Shown piece after piece: positions 62,916-64,000 of a DNA stretch of 64,000 nucleotides. Source of the DNA: DATCJA01 sp963734635 (lineage in GTDB: Bacteria; Acidobacteriota; Vicinamibacteria; Vicinamibacterales; UBA2999). How positions within the stretch are numbered: position 1 is the first letter of the stretch; each line of letters begins with the position of its first letter. The position numbers and the translations under genes are program-made. The stretch covers positions 496,001 through 560,000 of the forward strand of contig CAVTIA010000003.1 in NCBI GenBank assembly GCA_963734635.1, written 5' to 3'. The notes under the pieces were generated by a model. It saw only the letters and a list, made by a program, of their open reading frames with translations, searched no databases and was not told the DNA's origin.

Positions 62916-63959
62916 TCATGCCGCCGAATGCTTGTTCGCAGTAACTCCCTGCAATTTCGCGATCGCTTCCCAGTGTTCGCGCTCCGCCGGGGTGAGCTCG
63001 GTCGGCAGCTGTGCTTCGATACGCGCGTAGAGGTCTCCCTTATCCTCCGGGTGTCCGATCTTCGGCATTCCGTAGCCCTTCAACCGGAACACCTGCCCGT
63101 TTTGGGTGAGCGGCGGGACCCGCAGCCGCACTTGCTTGCCGGACAAGGTCTGGACCGAAGCCTCGCCGCCGAGCGCTGCGGTTACCACCGGCACTGGAAC
63201 CTTGACATAGAGGTCGCGTCCCTTCCGCTCAAACTGTGGATGCGGTGTAAGGCGGACTCGCAGGTACAGATCCCCGGATGAAACTCCACCCGCGCCGTGT
63301 TCGCCTTCGCCAGCGACGCGCACGCGTGAGCCGTCACTCACGCCGGCTGGAATGCGCACGTCCACGGTGCGAGCGTAGCCGTCGTGCTTCAGGGACAGCC
63401 GTCTCGTCGCGCCGTGATATGCGTCCTCCAGCGACAACTCGATTTCGTGCTCGACGTCACGCCCTGCCCGCTGGCGGGCGCGACCGCGCGGCGCTTGTCG
63501 CGTCTCGCCGCCAAAGAAGGTCGTGAAGAAGTCGGAGAAGGGGTTCGTGTCACCAAACAGCTCCTCCATCTCCTCTTGTGTCATCGTGCGGAAGCCGCCG
63601 CCTCCGCCGCCTGTGTTGACCGACCACTGTCTGGCAAAGGGGTTCGGACCACCTTGCGCCTCGGCCTGCTCGTACAGCCGCCAGTTCGCGCCGAGCTCGT
63701 CGTACTTTTTCCGCTTGGCCGGATCGCCGAGCACCTCGTACGCCTCGTTGATTTCCTTGAAGCGCGCCTCCGCCTGCTTGTCGCCGGGATTTACGTCCGG
63801 GTGGTACTTCCGGGCAAGCTTTCGAAAGGCCTGCTTGATCTCCTTCTCGCTGGAGGCCTTCGAGACGCCGAGCGTTGCGTAGTAGTCTTTGAATTCCAGG
63901 TCTCTAGTCTCAGTCTTTGGTCCAGCCTGAAGACCAAAGACAAAGACTAAAGCCTTCAA
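62916..63959 (-). CDS. DnaJ-like co-chaperone without zinc finger (CbpA-type)
   Basis: 347 aa if started at TTG 63959. J-domain (DYYATLGVSKASSEKEIKQAF, HPD in YHPDVNPG), Gly/Phe-rich linker (SVNTGGGGGGFRTM), then the two substrate-binding beta domains directly; no CxxCxGxG zinc fingers, as in CbpA. The first ~20 residues (LVFVFGLQAGPKTETRD) are encoded by an AAAGACC hairpin repeat; family starts would be at about 63899 (a CTG codon). The TTG lies in a TTGA overlap with the preceding gene's stop, so coupling is possible. Acts with DnaK/ClpB. Confidence 0.85.
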   Translation of the reverse strand: MKALVFVFGLQAGPKTETRDLEFKDYYATLGVSKASSEKEIKQAFRKLARKYHPDVNPGDKQAEARFKEINEAYEVLGDPAKRKKYDELGANWRLYEQAEAQGGPNPFARQWSVNTGGGGGGFRTMTQEEMEELFGDTNPFSDFFTTFFGGETRQAPRGRARQRAGRDVEHEIELSLEDAYHGATRRLSLKHDGYARTVDVRIPAGVSDGSRVRVAGEGEHGAGGVSSGDLYLRVRLTPHPQFERKGRDLYVKVPVPVVTAALGGEASVQTLSGKQVRLRVPPLTQNGQVFRLKGYGMPKIGHPEDKGDLYARIEAQLPTELTPAEREHWEAIAKLQGVTANKHSAA

Positions 63960-64000
63960 AGTCCCAACGCCTCGTTCAGGCGCCTGATTTCGTTGAGCAG
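63956..64000 (-). CDS. C-terminal end of a gene, probably a MerR-type/HspR-like regulator
   Basis: Fourteen codons and a stop are inside the window, LLNEIRRLNEALGL, a leucine-rich helix. Position before dnaJ-like/clpB fits HspR or chaperone-modulator CbpM. Only the helical pattern and context support this. Confidence 0.4.
   Translation of the reverse strand: MLNEIRRLNEALGL

Overview
The window is GC-rich, densely coded bacterial chromosome with no phage, plasmid, rRNA, tRNA or CRISPR signal that I can see. Gene content (fused aroD-aroE, RNase J, DUF3467 protein, LVIVD-repeat secreted protein, many small palindromes such as GTGTCCGGCTTTAGCCGGA between and inside genes) suggests an Acidobacteriota genome, perhaps Vicinamibacteria. 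That placement is inference from style, not from a marker-gene comparison.

Layout. 1-11.3 kb: an aromatic amino acid supraoperon (aroDE fusion, trpE, trpG, trpD, trpC, trpF, trpB, trpA, chorismate mutase, DAHP synthase, prephenate dehydrogenase). In front of it is a short leader ORF with three Phe, four-codon-spaced Tyr and three consecutive Trp codons, followed by a mutually exclusive antiterminator/terminator pair: a probable single attenuator sensing all three aromatic amino acids. 11.4-12.5 kb: secreted metallo-beta-lactamase-fold protein. 12.5-20.8 kb (minus): Yej/Opp-type peptide ABC transporter whose binding-protein gene and one ATPase gene are frameshifted, then an acetyl-CoA-synthetase-like ligase. 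20.9-25.3 kb: JAMM peptidase, GT4 glycosyltransferase group, leucyl aminopeptidase. 25.4-34.1 kb (minus): cell-wall amidase, FtsK, RNase J, RsmA, zincin, endonuclease III, DUF3467, LexA. 34.3-40.8 kb: secreted protein, RecG, RsmD, CoaD, aminotransferase, GlcD-like oxidase. 40.9-49.2 kb: membrane glycosyltransferase, dynamin-like GTPase, second MBL protein with an eroded metal site, LVIVD protein, small CoA-binding and CDGSH proteins, lipoprotein. 49.3-54.6 kb: ilvB-ilvN-ilvC-ilvD. 54.7-64 kb: trypsin-like PDZ protease, LuxR-type regulator, a triad-less paralogue of the protease, a DisA_N-like (DACNV-type) protein, FtsH, ClpB, DnaJ-like protein and the end of a further gene: a protein quality-control block.

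How it works together. The first operon carries the committed step (DAHP synthase), the two shikimate steps fused in AroDE, the whole chorismate-to-Trp branch, chorismate mutase and the Tyr branch; a leader peptide rich in Phe, Tyr and Trp codons would match supply of all three end products to transcription. The ilv genes form a second biosynthetic run. The right end couples AAA+ unfoldases and proteases with a chaperone and a periplasm-type protease pair.

A recurring theme is repeat elements that have entered coding sequence without breaking it: GGGATC-rich inverted repeats at the trpC 3' end and in the ftsK linker (perhaps also trpB), and GTGTCCGGCTTTAGCCGGA-type palindromes in the amidase linker and in the LuxR-type gene.
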